The translations under genes were made by a program, and so were the position numbers. This document shows, piece after piece, positions 15,525 through 23,556 of a stretch of 29,942 nt of DNA. The stretch covers positions 1 through 29,942 of the forward strand of contig DJGZ01000088.1 in NCBI GenBank assembly GCA_002433025.1, written 5' to 3'. Numbering within the stretch: position 1 is the stretch's first letter; the number at the start of each line of letters is the position of its first letter. The notes under the pieces are model-generated. The model saw only the letters and a program-made list of their open reading frames with translations, had not been told where the DNA came from and did no database searches. The DNA is from Bacteroidales bacterium UBA5833 (GTDB lineage: Bacteria; Bacteroidota; Bacteroidia; Bacteroidales; Lentimicrobiaceae).

Positions 15525-16481
15525 CTAGAAAACCTCCTTTGCGATCGCGCGGATATTGTCGCTTTTCCCCATTGAATAGAAATGCAGTACCGGTACCCCG
15601 TGCCGGATCAGTTCGCGGCTCTGGATGATGGCCCATTCTACCCCGAGTTGCCTGACTTGCTGGTTGCTGACGCATTTTTCAGCCTCCCGGACCAGGGCTT
15701 CCGGCAGGTCGATGGAGAAGGTTCTGGGAAGGGCCGAAAGCTGCGATTTCAGGGAGAGCGGTTTAATCCCCGGAATAATCGGCACCGTAATGCCGGCTTC
15801 ACGGCATGCCTTTTCGAACCGGAAAAAATCCGCATTGTCGAAAAACATCTGTGTAACAATGTAATCGGCGCCGGCGTCCACCTTCTCTTTCAGATGAACA
15901 ATATCGGCAGCCATATTCGGCGATTCGGCATGTTTCTCCGGGTAACCCGCCACCCCGATGCAGAAGTTCGTGGGATTCGCATTGATGATTTCCTCTTCGA
16001 GGTAGATGCCCCGGTTCATATTTACTGCTTGTTTTACCAGTTGGAGGGCGTAAAAATTGCCACCGGGTTCGGCCCGGAAAACCTTTTCGCCGGCCGGGTT
16101 GTCGCCACGAACAAGCAACACATTGTCGATGCCCAGAAAATAGAGATCTATCAACGCGTTCTCGGTTTCCTCCCGGGTAAAACCACCGCATATCAGGTGG
16201 GGCACCACATCAATATTGTACTTGAATTTGATGGCAGCAGATATCCCCACGGTTCCTGGGCGTTTCCTTATGGTCCTTTTTTCGATCAGGCCGTCGGGCC
16301 GCTCCTTGTAGACAATCTCCTCGCGGTGATAGGTTACGTCTACCGCAACGGGATTGAATTCTACCAGCGGATCGATTGCCTGACTGATGCCTTCGAAGTT
16401 TTCACCTTTCAGCGGGGGCAGCAGTTCGAAACTGAAAAGCGTTTTGCCCCGGCGGTTTGCAATATGTTCGGTAATTTTCAT
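15525..16481 (-). CDS. metF: Methylenetetrahydrofolate reductase
   Basis: This is a 318-residue MetF, which reduces 5,10-methylene-THF to 5-methyl-THF with FAD and NAD(P)H. The N-terminal strand has LFSFELLPP with the catalytic glutamate E19. The central region has VDVTYHRE, HLICGGFTREE, LLVRGDNPAG and FCIGVAGYPEKH (all typical of the TIM-barrel folate and flavin site), then VTQMFFDN and PIIPGIKPL. Length and layout are normal for bacterial MetF (about 290-320). It lies 153 bp downstream of metH on the same strand, so it most likely shares the metH transcript and the SAM riboswitch that heads it. The 153-bp gap contains no second riboswitch and no convincing promoter. Its product is the methyl donor used by MetH. 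Confidence 0.97.
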   Translation of the reverse strand: MKITEHIANRRGKTLFSFELLPPLKGENFEGISQAIDPLVEFNPVAVDVTYHREEIVYKERPDGLIEKRTIRKRPGTVGISAAIKFKYNIDVVPHLICGGFTREETENALIDLYFLGIDNVLLVRGDNPAGEKVFRAEPGGNFYALQLVKQAVNMNRGIYLEEEIINANPTNFCIGVAGYPEKHAESPNMAADIVHLKEKVDAGADYIVTQMFFDNADFFRFEKACREAGITVPIIPGIKPLSLKSQLSALPRTFSIDLPEALVREAEKCVSNQQVRQLGVEWAIIQSRELIRHGVPVLHFYSMGKSDNIRAIAKEVF

Positions 16482-16634
16482 TGTTATGTCACCTATGTTG
16501 GATGACTCAGTTTTTATTTCGTATCCGGAAGTCTGAATTGTAAATCAGATAGACTCAAATGGTTGATTTGCAGTGGTTTTTACTCCCTGGGTTTGTTTCA
16601 CGGTTTTTTCCCAGAGACTGAGAAGCTATAGTCT

Positions 16635-19600
16635 TCAGTAATTCAGGTTCTGGGCCAGCAGTTTTTCGGTTTCCGCCGGTGACAGGCCTTTACACAAAGT
16701 GTAGGCTTCAATCTGATCCCTGCTGATCCGGCCTACATTGAAGTACTGAGATCCGGGATGCGAAAAATAGTATCCGCATACCGAAGCCACAGGCATCATG
16801 GCGTAGTTTTCCGTAAGCTGAATTCCCGACTCTTCAGCCTGTAAAAGATCGAAAATCCTGCGCTTTTCGCTGTGTTCGGGGCAGGCGGGATAACCGGGAG
16901 CGGGCCGGGTTCCCTGGTATTTTTCAGCCAGTATATCCGGCAGGGCCATATTTTCATCAGGGGCATATCCCCAGTATTCCTTGCGGACATAAAGATGCAG
17001 CACCTCGGCGAATGCTTCGGCCAGGCGGTCGGCCAGTATCTTGACCATGATCGCGTTGTAATCGTCATTTTCATCGGTAAACCGTTGGGCGTGTTTTTCC
17101 ACGCCCAGTCCTGCCGTTACGGCGAAGAATCCTGCATAATCACGGATTCCGCTGCCGGAAGGTGCCACAAAGTCTGAAAGGCAGAGGTTTGGTTTGCCCG
17201 TTTCCTTCTCTTCCTGGTTTCTGAGGAAGTGGAAGGTTTCTATCGTCCTGCCCGTGTGCTCATCATATATTTCGATGCTTTCGTCGAGTGAACGCGCCGG
17301 AAAGATGCCGATAACCCCGTCGGCCTGAACCATCTGTTCATCAATCATCCGCCGGAGAATTACCTGTGCGTCATCATACAGTTTACGTGCTTCTGTGCCT
17401 TTTTCGGGATCGTCAAAAATTTCGGGGAATTTTGCACCGATTTTCCAGGCATAAAAGAAGTAGGTCCAGTCTATGTAACGGCTGATTTCTTCCAACGGCC
17501 AGCCGGAAAAGCGGGTGACGCCCGTTTTGGCAGGAACGGGTGGCTGATAACCTTCCCATCCGGGATTAAAGCGGTTGTTTCTGGCTGCTTCGAGGGAAAT
17601 ATAGGTGACCCCTGCTTTTGTATTGAGGTGTTTGGTTCTTAGGTTGCTGTAGCGCTCATTCAGTGAACTGACGAAAGCGGGTTGCTGATCTGACGAAAGC
17701 AGGCTTGCCACCACCGAGGTTGCGCGGCTTGCATCGCGAACATGAACTACCGGATGCGAATATTCCGGGGCTATTTTTACAGCTGTATGCATTTCGCTTG
17801 TGGTGGCCCCGCCGATCAGCAGGGGTATGTTAATGCCTGATTTTTCAAGCTCGCGTGCAACATGGGCCATCTCCTCAAGCGAGGGCGTAATCAGCCCGCT
17901 GAGTCCGATGATGTCCGCCTTATGCCGTTTCGCCTCATCCAGAATCCTGGCGGCGGGCACCATCACCCCCAGGTCGATCACTTCATAATTGTTGCAGCCC
18001 AGCACCACACCCACGATGTTCTTTCCGATGTCATGCACATCGCCTTTAACGGTGGCCATCAGCACACGGCCGGCAGAGCGGTTTTCGCCGGCAGTCTTTT
18101 CCGCTTCAAGATAGGGCAAAAGCACAGCCACGGCCTTTTTCATCACCCGGGCACTTTTTACCACCTGGGGCAGGAACATCTTTCCAGAACCAAACAAATC
18201 CCCCACGATATTCATCCCGGCCATCAGGGGCCCTTCGATCACTTCAAGGGCTTTGTCATAACCCTGTCTGGCCAGCTCCACATCACCGGCAATATGACTG
18301 TCGATGCCGTGCACCAGGGCATAAGAGAGACGTTCGTTCAGCGGCAGGCTGCGCCAGTTCTCCGTTTTTTCTTCTTTCTTTTCCGTTTTATCCATGCCGG
18401 CTGCATATGCCGTCAGGCGTTCCGTGGCATCCGGCCGCCGGTTAAAAAGTACATCCTCAATAAGTTCAAGCTCTGCAGGGGCAATGTCGTCGTATACCGG
18501 AAGGTTGCCCGCGTTTACGATACCCATGTCAAGCCCGGCTTTCACGGCATGATAGAGAAAAGCTGAATGCATGGCTTCGCGCAGTTTTTCGTTTCCTCTG
18601 AACGAAAACGAGAGGTTGCTGATGCCGCCGCTTACCCGCGCATCAGGCAGATGCTGTTTTATCCACTTCACAGCTTCCAGGAAGTCAAGCGCATAGTTGT
18701 TGTGTTCTTCAATGCCTGTGGCTATCGTGAGGATATTCGGGTCAAAGATGATGTCTTCGGCAGGGAAACCGACTTCGTTAGTCAGGATATCATAAGCCCT
18801 GCGGCAGATTTCAATGCGCCTTTCCAGAGAGGCGGCCTGCCCTTTCTCGTCGAAAGCCATCACCACCACAGCGGCTCCATAAGCCCTCACCAGGCGGGCG
18901 TGCTCTTTGAATACCGCTTCCCCCTCTTTCATGCTGATGGAGTTCACAATGGCTTTGCCCTGAACGCATTTCAGCCCTGCCTCTATCACCTCCCAGCGTG
19001 AGGAGTCAATCATCACCGGTACTTTCGCGATCTCCGGTTCTGCCATCACGAGGTTAAGAAAGCGCACCATCGCTTTTTCAGCATCGAGCAGGGCATCGTC
19101 CATATTAATATCGATGACCTGTGCACCGTTTTCGACCTGTTGCCGGGCAATGGCCAGCGCTTCGTCATATTTCTCTTCGCGTATAAGGCGGGCGAATTTC
19201 TTCGAACCGGAGACATTGGTGCGTTCACCGATGTTGATAAAATTGCTACCTGCAAACACCTGCAGGGGCTCCAGCCCGCTTAGTTTAAGGCTTCTGGGCA
19301 ATACGGGACGTTTTCTGACCTTCGCCTGTGAAGCGAGCCTGCTCAGTTCGCGGATATGGTCCGGTGTGGTTCCGCAGCAGCCGCCGATAATGTTGACCGC
19401 CCGGCCGTCAATGATGGGTTTTACATGTGCTGCCATTTCGGCCGGGGTTTCGTCATATTCACCGAATTGATTCGGCAGGCCGGCATTGGGGTAGGCGCTT
19501 ACATAAAAAGGCGATTTCCCGGACAGTTCTTCAATAAAGGGACGGAGTTGTTCTGCCCCCAGGGAACAGTTGAAACCTATGCTCAGCATATCGATGTGCG

Positions 19601-20297
19601 ATACGGAATTCAGAAAGGCTTCAAGCGTTTGTCCGGAGAGTGTGCGGCCGCTGAGATCGGTAATGGTGCCCGATACCATCACCGGCATGCGGATGCCGCG
19701 CCGGCGCAGCAGTTCGTTGATGGCAAACAGGGCGGCTTTGGCATTCAGGGTGTCGAAAATGGTTTCTACCAGCAGCAGGTCAACCCCACCGTCAATCAGC
19801 CCGAGGGCCTGTCCGGTGTAGGCTTCCACCAGGTCGTCGTAATGCACGGCCCGGTAACCGGGGTCATTTACGTCGGGCGACATGGACGCCGTTTTGTTGG
19901 TGGGGCCCATGGCTCCGGCGACAAACCTGGGCTTGTCAGGATTGCGGAGGCTAAAGGCGTCGGCAGCCTTCCGCGCGATCTCCGCGGCGGCTTTGTTGAT
20001 TTCGTAAACCAGCGGCTCCATCCGGTAATCGGCCATCGAGACGGAGGTGGCATTAAAGGTATTGGTTTCTATGATGTCGGCGCCCGATTCAAGGTAAGCG
20101 GTGTGGATTTCATGGATAATGTCGGGTCGCGTGAGGCAGAGCAGGTCGTTGTTGCCCTTCAGGTCGCAGGGGTGGTCAGGGAATCGTTTGCCGCGGAAGT
20201 CAGACTCTTCAAGGTTGTAACGCTGTATCATGGTACCCATGGCGCCATCGAGCACCAGTACCCGCTGTTCCAGTTCACGGGCTATCGATTTTGTCAT
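16635..20297 (-). CDS. metH: Cobalamin-dependent methionine synthase
   Basis: This is a full-length 1220-residue MetH, transferring the methyl group of 5-methyl-THF to homocysteine through cobalamin. The homocysteine domain (about 1-325) carries the zinc ligands C244 (GFNCSLG), C307 and C308 (GGCCGTT). The pterin domain (about 345-610) starts INIGERTNVSGS. A cap (about 640-735) follows a lysine/glutamate-rich linker. The B12 domain (about 736-870) has GDVHDIGKN with the cobalt ligand H755. The activation domain (about 890-1215) has the AdoMet motif RPAPGYPACPEH. All catalytic parts are present in one chain, so reactivation by SAM and a flavodoxin-type partner is expected. Expression should be controlled by the SAM-I riboswitch in its leader, and metF follows as a probable operon partner. 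Confidence 0.98.
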   Translation of the reverse strand: MTKSIARELEQRVLVLDGAMGTMIQRYNLEESDFRGKRFPDHPCDLKGNNDLLCLTRPDIIHEIHTAYLESGADIIETNTFNATSVSMADYRMEPLVYEINKAAAEIARKAADAFSLRNPDKPRFVAGAMGPTNKTASMSPDVNDPGYRAVHYDDLVEAYTGQALGLIDGGVDLLLVETIFDTLNAKAALFAINELLRRRGIRMPVMVSGTITDLSGRTLSGQTLEAFLNSVSHIDMLSIGFNCSLGAEQLRPFIEELSGKSPFYVSAYPNAGLPNQFGEYDETPAEMAAHVKPIIDGRAVNIIGGCCGTTPDHIRELSRLASQAKVRKRPVLPRSLKLSGLEPLQVFAGSNFINIGERTNVSGSKKFARLIREEKYDEALAIARQQVENGAQVIDINMDDALLDAEKAMVRFLNLVMAEPEIAKVPVMIDSSRWEVIEAGLKCVQGKAIVNSISMKEGEAVFKEHARLVRAYGAAVVVMAFDEKGQAASLERRIEICRRAYDILTNEVGFPAEDIIFDPNILTIATGIEEHNNYALDFLEAVKWIKQHLPDARVSGGISNLSFSFRGNEKLREAMHSAFLYHAVKAGLDMGIVNAGNLPVYDDIAPAELELIEDVLFNRRPDATERLTAYAAGMDKTEKKEEKTENWRSLPLNERLSYALVHGIDSHIAGDVELARQGYDKALEVIEGPLMAGMNIVGDLFGSGKMFLPQVVKSARVMKKAVAVLLPYLEAEKTAGENRSAGRVLMATVKGDVHDIGKNIVGVVLGCNNYEVIDLGVMVPAARILDEAKRHKADIIGLSGLITPSLEEMAHVARELEKSGINIPLLIGGATTSEMHTAVKIAPEYSHPVVHVRDASRATSVVASLLSSDQQPAFVSSLNERYSNLRTKHLNTKAGVTYISLEAARNNRFNPGWEGYQPPVPAKTGVTRFSGWPLEEISRYIDWTYFFYAWKIGAKFPEIFDDPEKGTEARKLYDDAQVILRRMIDEQMVQADGVIGIFPARSLDESIEIYDEHTGRTIETFHFLRNQEEKETGKPNLCLSDFVAPSGSGIRDYAGFFAVTAGLGVEKHAQRFTDENDDYNAIMVKILADRLAEAFAEVLHLYVRKEYWGYAPDENMALPDILAEKYQGTRPAPGYPACPEHSEKRRIFDLLQAEESGIQLTENYAMMPVASVCGYYFSHPGSQYFNVGRISRDQIEAYTLCKGLSPAETEKLLAQNLNY

Positions 20298-20405
20298 CGT
20301 TGTTAAGTTTTAGCAGGATGCAGCAGCAGGGCCGCACAATCTGCAGGTTACACATGGCAAAACACAGTCAGGAAGGCCGGAAAGCGCAACGCAGGTGTGT
20401 TTCAA

Positions 20406-20510
20406 TTATAAGCTTCCCCTTCCGGGGAACAGGTATTGGCACCGTTTCCGCCACACGGCGGAGGGTTGCCAGAGGTTCACTGAGCCTGTTCTCTCCCCTC
20501 TTCTCTATAA
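20406..20510 (-). ncRNA. SAM-I (S-box) riboswitch in the metH leader
   Basis: Read on the minus strand from 20510, the RNA has every landmark of the S-box. P1 is formed by TTATA at the 5' end and TATAA at the 3' end, plus one G-U pair. P2 is GAGGG with CCCTC. The internal segments include AGAGAACAGG, the conserved CAGTGAACC loop and CTGGCAACC. P3 is CCGCC-GTGT-GGCGG. The conserved GGTGCCAATACC follows, then P4 as TTCCCC-GGAA-GGGGAA. It ends 108 nt before the metH ATG. Binding of SAM should lower metH (and metF) expression. I see no classic terminator with a U-run after it; a weak stem AAACACA/TGTGTTT (20360-20402) follows, so the switching mechanism is unresolved. Confidence 0.94.
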
Positions 20511-20553
20511 CTCAAACATCTTTTCCGGAATGGAAGGAATCCGTTTGAAGATG

Positions 20554-20561
20554 CAAAGATA
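20554..20561 (-). promoter_or_regulatory. Promoter -7 box of the metH riboswitch leader
   Basis: On the minus strand the sequence is TATCTTTG, an exact TAnnTTTG match, 43 bp upstream of the first riboswitch helix. Transcription would start near 20547 and give a leader of about 250 nt that contains the whole aptamer. The -33 region has only a partial match (TGTTA). Confidence 0.5.
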
Positions 20562-20898
20562 AACCTATCTTTAATCTCTATAACAGACTGAGACCTGATT
20601 TGTTGAAAAACCCCCGTTTCAGCGGGCTATTATTTGCTTCATCTGACCCGTACAAAATAGAGTTACATCAATGAGGACAGGGTTTGTTCAACGTGGTTTT
20701 CATGAAAGTTTCATGGATCCCTTGATTTCTTCGTATCTTTATACATCATAAACAGGCAGAATTTATTGCTGATTGCGGAGTGTACCGTTTTCAATCATTT
20801 AAGGCTGCCAGAAAGGAAATACTGCTGATTTTTAACGTCCGGTTTTATTGAAAAAATGCCTTAATAAACTCAAGTATTGCACTTAAAAACCAGAACCT
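20562..20898. other. Intergenic region between the metH promoter and the rSAM/lipoprotein operon
   Basis: This 337-bp stretch has no plausible gene. On the plus strand it holds an operator-like inverted repeat at 20701-20715 and a near-consensus -7 box TATCTTTA at 20734-20741 (last base differs from TAnnTTTG). These would drive the downstream lipoprotein/radical SAM pair with a leader of about 150 nt. The rest shows no clear structure. Confidence 0.45.
20701..20715. promoter_or_regulatory. Perfect inverted repeat CATGAAA-G-TTTCATG, candidate operator
   Basis: The 15-bp sequence has two perfect 7-bp half-sites around a single G. It overlaps a second palindrome TTTCATGAAA at 20698-20707, so the same half-site occurs three times in alternating orientation. 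It lies about 20-33 bp upstream of the near-consensus TATCTTTA box at 20734-20741, that is over the expected -33 region of the lipoprotein/radical SAM operon. This position fits a transcription-factor site; the factor is unknown. Confidence 0.45.
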
Positions 20899-21264
20899 AT
20901 GAAAAGCCGCTTTATAAGAAAAATTCTCGGAGGATTAAGCTTTACCTCTGCGTTGTTTGTCTTCCAGGCATGTTATGGTACTCCCCAGGATTTTGGAAAT
21001 GATTTGTTTGTCGAAGGGCAGGTAAAAGCAAAAACTTCAGGATTGCCCATTAAAGGGATTAAAGTTTCAGTCGCAGATAATTTGCAATATGTAATAACAG
21101 ATGAAGATGGTAAGTTTTCATTCTACACGGAGATGATTCAGCATCTGGCACTGAAATTTCAGGACACGGACTCAACGCTGAACGGACTTTACGCCGGTAA
21201 AGATACTGTGCTGGCTGATGTTAACGAAAATGTTTATCTGGATATCATTCTTGAAGAAAAATAG
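20899..21264 (+). CDS. Small putative lipoprotein of the rSAM/lipoprotein system
   Basis: This is a 121-residue exported protein. A basic start (MKSRFIRK) and hydrophobic segment end in VFQAC, with C25 as the probable acylated cysteine; the lipobox is not ideal because F and Q occupy the -3 and -2 positions. Directly after it comes YGTP, the sequence seen after the cysteine in the putative lipoproteins encoded beside TIGR04133-type radical SAM enzymes in Bacteroidota. The rest is a small beta-sandwich like carboxypeptidase regulatory-like domains (VEGQVKAKTSGLPIKGIKV, then VITDEDGKFSFYT). The stop codon is followed at once by the ATG of the radical SAM gene (TAGATG), a strong sign of coupling. 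It may be the substrate or partner of that enzyme; the function is unknown. Only three cysteine/tyrosine candidates lie near the N-terminus. Confidence 0.86.
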   Translation: MKSRFIRKILGGLSFTSALFVFQACYGTPQDFGNDLFVEGQVKAKTSGLPIKGIKVSVADNLQYVITDEDGKFSFYTEMIQHLALKFQDTDSTLNGLYAGKDTVLADVNENVYLDIILEEK

Positions 21265-22350
21265 ATGATCTCATCGCTGAAAAGGGTTGCTTTCAGAAAG
21301 TTCAGGGAATCGGAAGTACAGTTGCATGAATTGAATTATTTGTTCTGGGAGTGTACCTCACGCTGCAATTTAAACTGCAGGCACTGCGGCAGCGATTGCT
21401 CGAAGGATTTTAGTTATCCCGACATGCCCGTGGATGATTTTCTGGCAGCAGTTGATACCATAAAAGATAAACCCGGGAATTTTACCGTAGTTTTTACCGG
21501 AGGCGAACCCCTTCTGAGGAAAGACCTTGAGTCGTGCGGCCGTGCGCTGCGTAAAAGAGGATTACGGTGGTCACTGGTCACCAACGGCCACCTTTACGAT
21601 GAGCAAAGGCATATCTCTCTTTTAAATGCAGGCCTTGGCGCGCTGACAATCAGTCTTGACGGTCTTGAAGCATCTCATAACTGGCTTCGGAACAGCGCCG
21701 GGAGTTTTGCAGGAGTCATTCAAGCCATTGAACTGGCCGCTTCTTCCGGAAGGCTCAGCTTCGATGTTGTGACCTGCGTGAATCAGCAAAACATCAATGA
21801 GCTGGCCCGGATCAGGGATTTGCTTGTTTCCTTGAAAGTAAAGTCATGGAGACTGTTTACCATCATTCCGATAGGCCGTGCAGCCGGCGACCGGGAGTTG
21901 CAACTGACGGACGCTCAGTTTGCTGAACTGATGGATTTCATTGCTTTACAGCGCAAGGAAAAGCAGATTGATGTGAAATTCAGTTGTGAGGGATATGTCG
22001 GTAAGTATGAACCATTGGTCAGGGACAACTTTTTTTTCTGCAGGGCGGGGATCAATATCGGATCTGTCCTGATTGACGGGTCCATTTCCGCCTGCCCGAA
22101 TATTGACCGGTCGTTTGCGCAGGGTAATATTTACCGGGATAATTTTTACGAAGTCTGGATAAATAAATTCCAGCCTTTCAGAAACCGGGAATGGACGAAA
22201 AAGGGTAAATGTGCATCTTGTATAGATTACAGGGATTGTCTGGGAAATGGATTTCATAACTGGCACGGAGTTAAAACCGGTGTTTTGATTTGCCACAAGG
22301 AAAAAATCGAAAATGCTTCAAAAATTTCTGTTGGTTTTGAAGGTGATTAA
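21265..22350 (+). CDS. Radical SAM/SPASM protein, rSAM/lipoprotein system (TIGR04133-like)
   Basis: This is a 361-residue radical SAM enzyme. The [4Fe-4S] motif CxxxCxxC is C34, C38 and C41 in SRCNLNCRHC. The glycine motif TGGEPLLR follows and binds SAM, and SLDGLEASHN is typical of the family. The C-terminal SPASM region carries cysteines C259, C277, C316, C319, C325 and C343 for auxiliary clusters (ACPN, CASCIDYRDCLG). SPASM enzymes usually modify peptides or proteins, for example by thioether or C-C crosslinks, or are maturases. Here the partner is most likely the upstream lipoprotein, whose stop codon abuts this start with no spacing. I recall this gene pair as the uncharacterised rSAM/lipoprotein system; the chemistry is unknown. 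An inverted repeat lies 44 bp after the stop. Confidence 0.92.
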   Translation: MISSLKRVAFRKFRESEVQLHELNYLFWECTSRCNLNCRHCGSDCSKDFSYPDMPVDDFLAAVDTIKDKPGNFTVVFTGGEPLLRKDLESCGRALRKRGLRWSLVTNGHLYDEQRHISLLNAGLGALTISLDGLEASHNWLRNSAGSFAGVIQAIELAASSGRLSFDVVTCVNQQNINELARIRDLLVSLKVKSWRLFTIIPIGRAAGDRELQLTDAQFAELMDFIALQRKEKQIDVKFSCEGYVGKYEPLVRDNFFFCRAGINIGSVLIDGSISACPNIDRSFAQGNIYRDNFYEVWINKFQPFRNREWTKKGKCASCIDYRDCLGNGFHNWHGVKTGVLICHKEKIENASKISVGFEGD

Positions 22351-22663
22351 CGATGATGCTCTATGCCCGGGATTGCAGCGCTGTTCAGGATAATGGCTCG
22401 TTAATGAGCCTCGCAATTGGGAATAGATCAGGTTTAGTGCGAATGCCTGGTCACTTCTGATTTTCACTAAGCAGTCGCGGCCCTGGTATTTCAGTTTCTT
22501 TTCCGTTGTTTCCGAATGCAGGCACCGGTTGGCTTTGTTTTATCAGCGGTACCTGATTATCCGTATTTTTTTTGCAGTTTTGCAGCCGTCAGCAACATTT
22601 CCTGTCTTTTCAGGGCTGGCGCGCCAAGGGCTGCTGACCCGGAAATAATCTATTATCTCTGTA
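22351..22663 (+). other. 313-bp gap between the radical SAM gene and the M90 peptidase gene
   Basis: The gap has no convincing gene. It holds a hairpin-like inverted repeat at 22395-22410, a run of eight T at 22566-22573 within a TATTTTTTTTG sequence that is only a distorted -7 box, and a 10-bp palindrome TGGCGCGCCA at 22617-22626. The peptidase gene may therefore have its own promoter, but none is clear. Confidence 0.5.
22395..22410. repeat. Inverted repeat GGCTC-GTTAAT-GAGCC after the radical SAM gene
   Basis: Perfect 5-bp arms plus one possible G-T pair close on a TTAA centre. The site is 44 bp past the stop codon of the radical SAM gene. As a terminator it lacks a T-run; it could also be an operator or RNA-processing hairpin. 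Confidence 0.35.
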
Positions 22664-23488
22664 ATGAGTTCAATTTACTTTGTATTCCTATACTTACTTT
22701 TGATGCTGGTGATACAGTATCACGGATACATTTTATTCCTGATCACAAGCGATTATTTTGACCGATACAGTGTAAAACGTAGATTCCGCAAAAACCGGCA
22801 GTCGATTGACGTCCTGTTGAATGACAGGTTTCTCTACTATCGTCACCTTTCACCTTTGGCGAGAAACCGGTTTATGGCTCGCCTGTGCAAGGTGATGGGA
22901 AAGGTTGCATTTACAGGCCATGCAGGGCTTGTAGTCACGGAAGAGATGAAAATCTGTGTGATATTTGCGCAGATTCAGCTTACTTTCGGGATGAAACTGT
23001 TCTTTTTTGAAAGGTTCAGGAGATATATCCTTTATCCCGAAACCTTTTATTCGCGGTTTTTTAACAGCGACCTTAAGGGATTAACCTCCGGCGCCGGTTT
23101 CATAACTTTGTCCTGGGCCGACTTTCAGGAAGGGTACCTTGTGCATAACGACAACTATAACCTGGGGCTGCACGAGATGGCCCATGCTTTACGCCTTGAA
23201 CTGGAGACTACCCGCGAAACCGGACTGATGGTGCAGTTGCGGAGTGATGAGATGGACCGGAGATTTTTGGAAGAAAGAGTACTGGCAGCAGGAGGTATTC
23301 CCGGCCTGTTGAGGGATTACGCTTATGTCAATGATGAAGAGTTCTTTTCGGTCTGTGTGGAGTATTTTTTCGAAGTGCCTGAACTGCTGAAGCAACACAA
23401 ACCGGAAATTTACGGATTGCTCAGCAGGATGCTGAACCAGGATCCGTTGAACAGGGAGCGTGACTACCGGTTATCAGCGACAGCCTGA
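22664..23488 (+). CDS. Membrane-anchored MtfA-like (M90) zinc metallopeptidase
   Basis: This is a 274-residue protein with one N-terminal membrane helix (about residues 4-27) and a cytosolic MtfA-like domain. The zinc motif HEMAH is H170, E171 and H174. The third ligand is probably E233 in CVEYFF, which has the same 63-residue spacing from the first histidine as in E. coli MtfA (H149 to E212). Other family signs are PLARNRFMARL, the region around KICVIFAQIQLTFG, and the ending EIYGLLSRMLNQDP. MtfA titrates the Mlc repressor in E. coli and cleaves model peptides, but Bacteroidota homologues have other, unknown roles. The membrane anchor is not part of E. coli MtfA. It lies on the same strand as the rSAM/lipoprotein pair, 313 bp downstream, so a shared role is possible but unproven. 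Confidence 0.9.
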   Translation: MSSIYFVFLYLLLMLVIQYHGYILFLITSDYFDRYSVKRRFRKNRQSIDVLLNDRFLYYRHLSPLARNRFMARLCKVMGKVAFTGHAGLVVTEEMKICVIFAQIQLTFGMKLFFFERFRRYILYPETFYSRFFNSDLKGLTSGAGFITLSWADFQEGYLVHNDNYNLGLHEMAHALRLELETTRETGLMVQLRSDEMDRRFLEERVLAAGGIPGLLRDYAYVNDEEFFSVCVEYFFEVPELLKQHKPEIYGLLSRMLNQDPLNRERDYRLSATA

Positions 23489-23497
23489 GTAAAGAAT

Positions 23498-23539
23498 ACT
23501 CCTTTGATTTATCAAGTCTTCCCGGACACTAAAAGGAGT
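23498..23539. terminator. Possible bidirectional stem between convergent genes
   Basis: ACTCCTTT (23498-23505) pairs perfectly with AAAGGAGT (23532-23539), leaving a 26-nt loop. It fills most of the 68-bp gap between the M90 peptidase gene (plus) and the hydantoinase gene (minus). The loop is long and there is no T-run, so this is a weak call. Confidence 0.3.
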
Positions 23540-23556
23540 GATGACAGCAGAAATGA

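Noticed and set aside
15582..16505. Open frame of about 300 codons on the plus strand opposite metF
   Set aside because: It is the antisense shadow of a complete metF and shows no domain or start context of its own.
16482..16634. Possible second riboswitch or own promoter before metF
   Set aside because: None of the S-box landmarks seen before metH occur here, and there is no TAnnTTTG box; only a weak CTGGG/CCCAG pair is visible.
19356..20306. Long open frame on the plus strand opposite metH
   Set aside because: It mirrors the codon pattern of metH, which carries all its expected motifs in this part; the antisense translation has no recognisable domain.
22516..22761. Plus-strand open frame that overlaps the start of the M90 peptidase gene
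   Set aside because: It runs into the peptidase gene in another frame; only the peptidase frame shows a membrane helix and family motifs.
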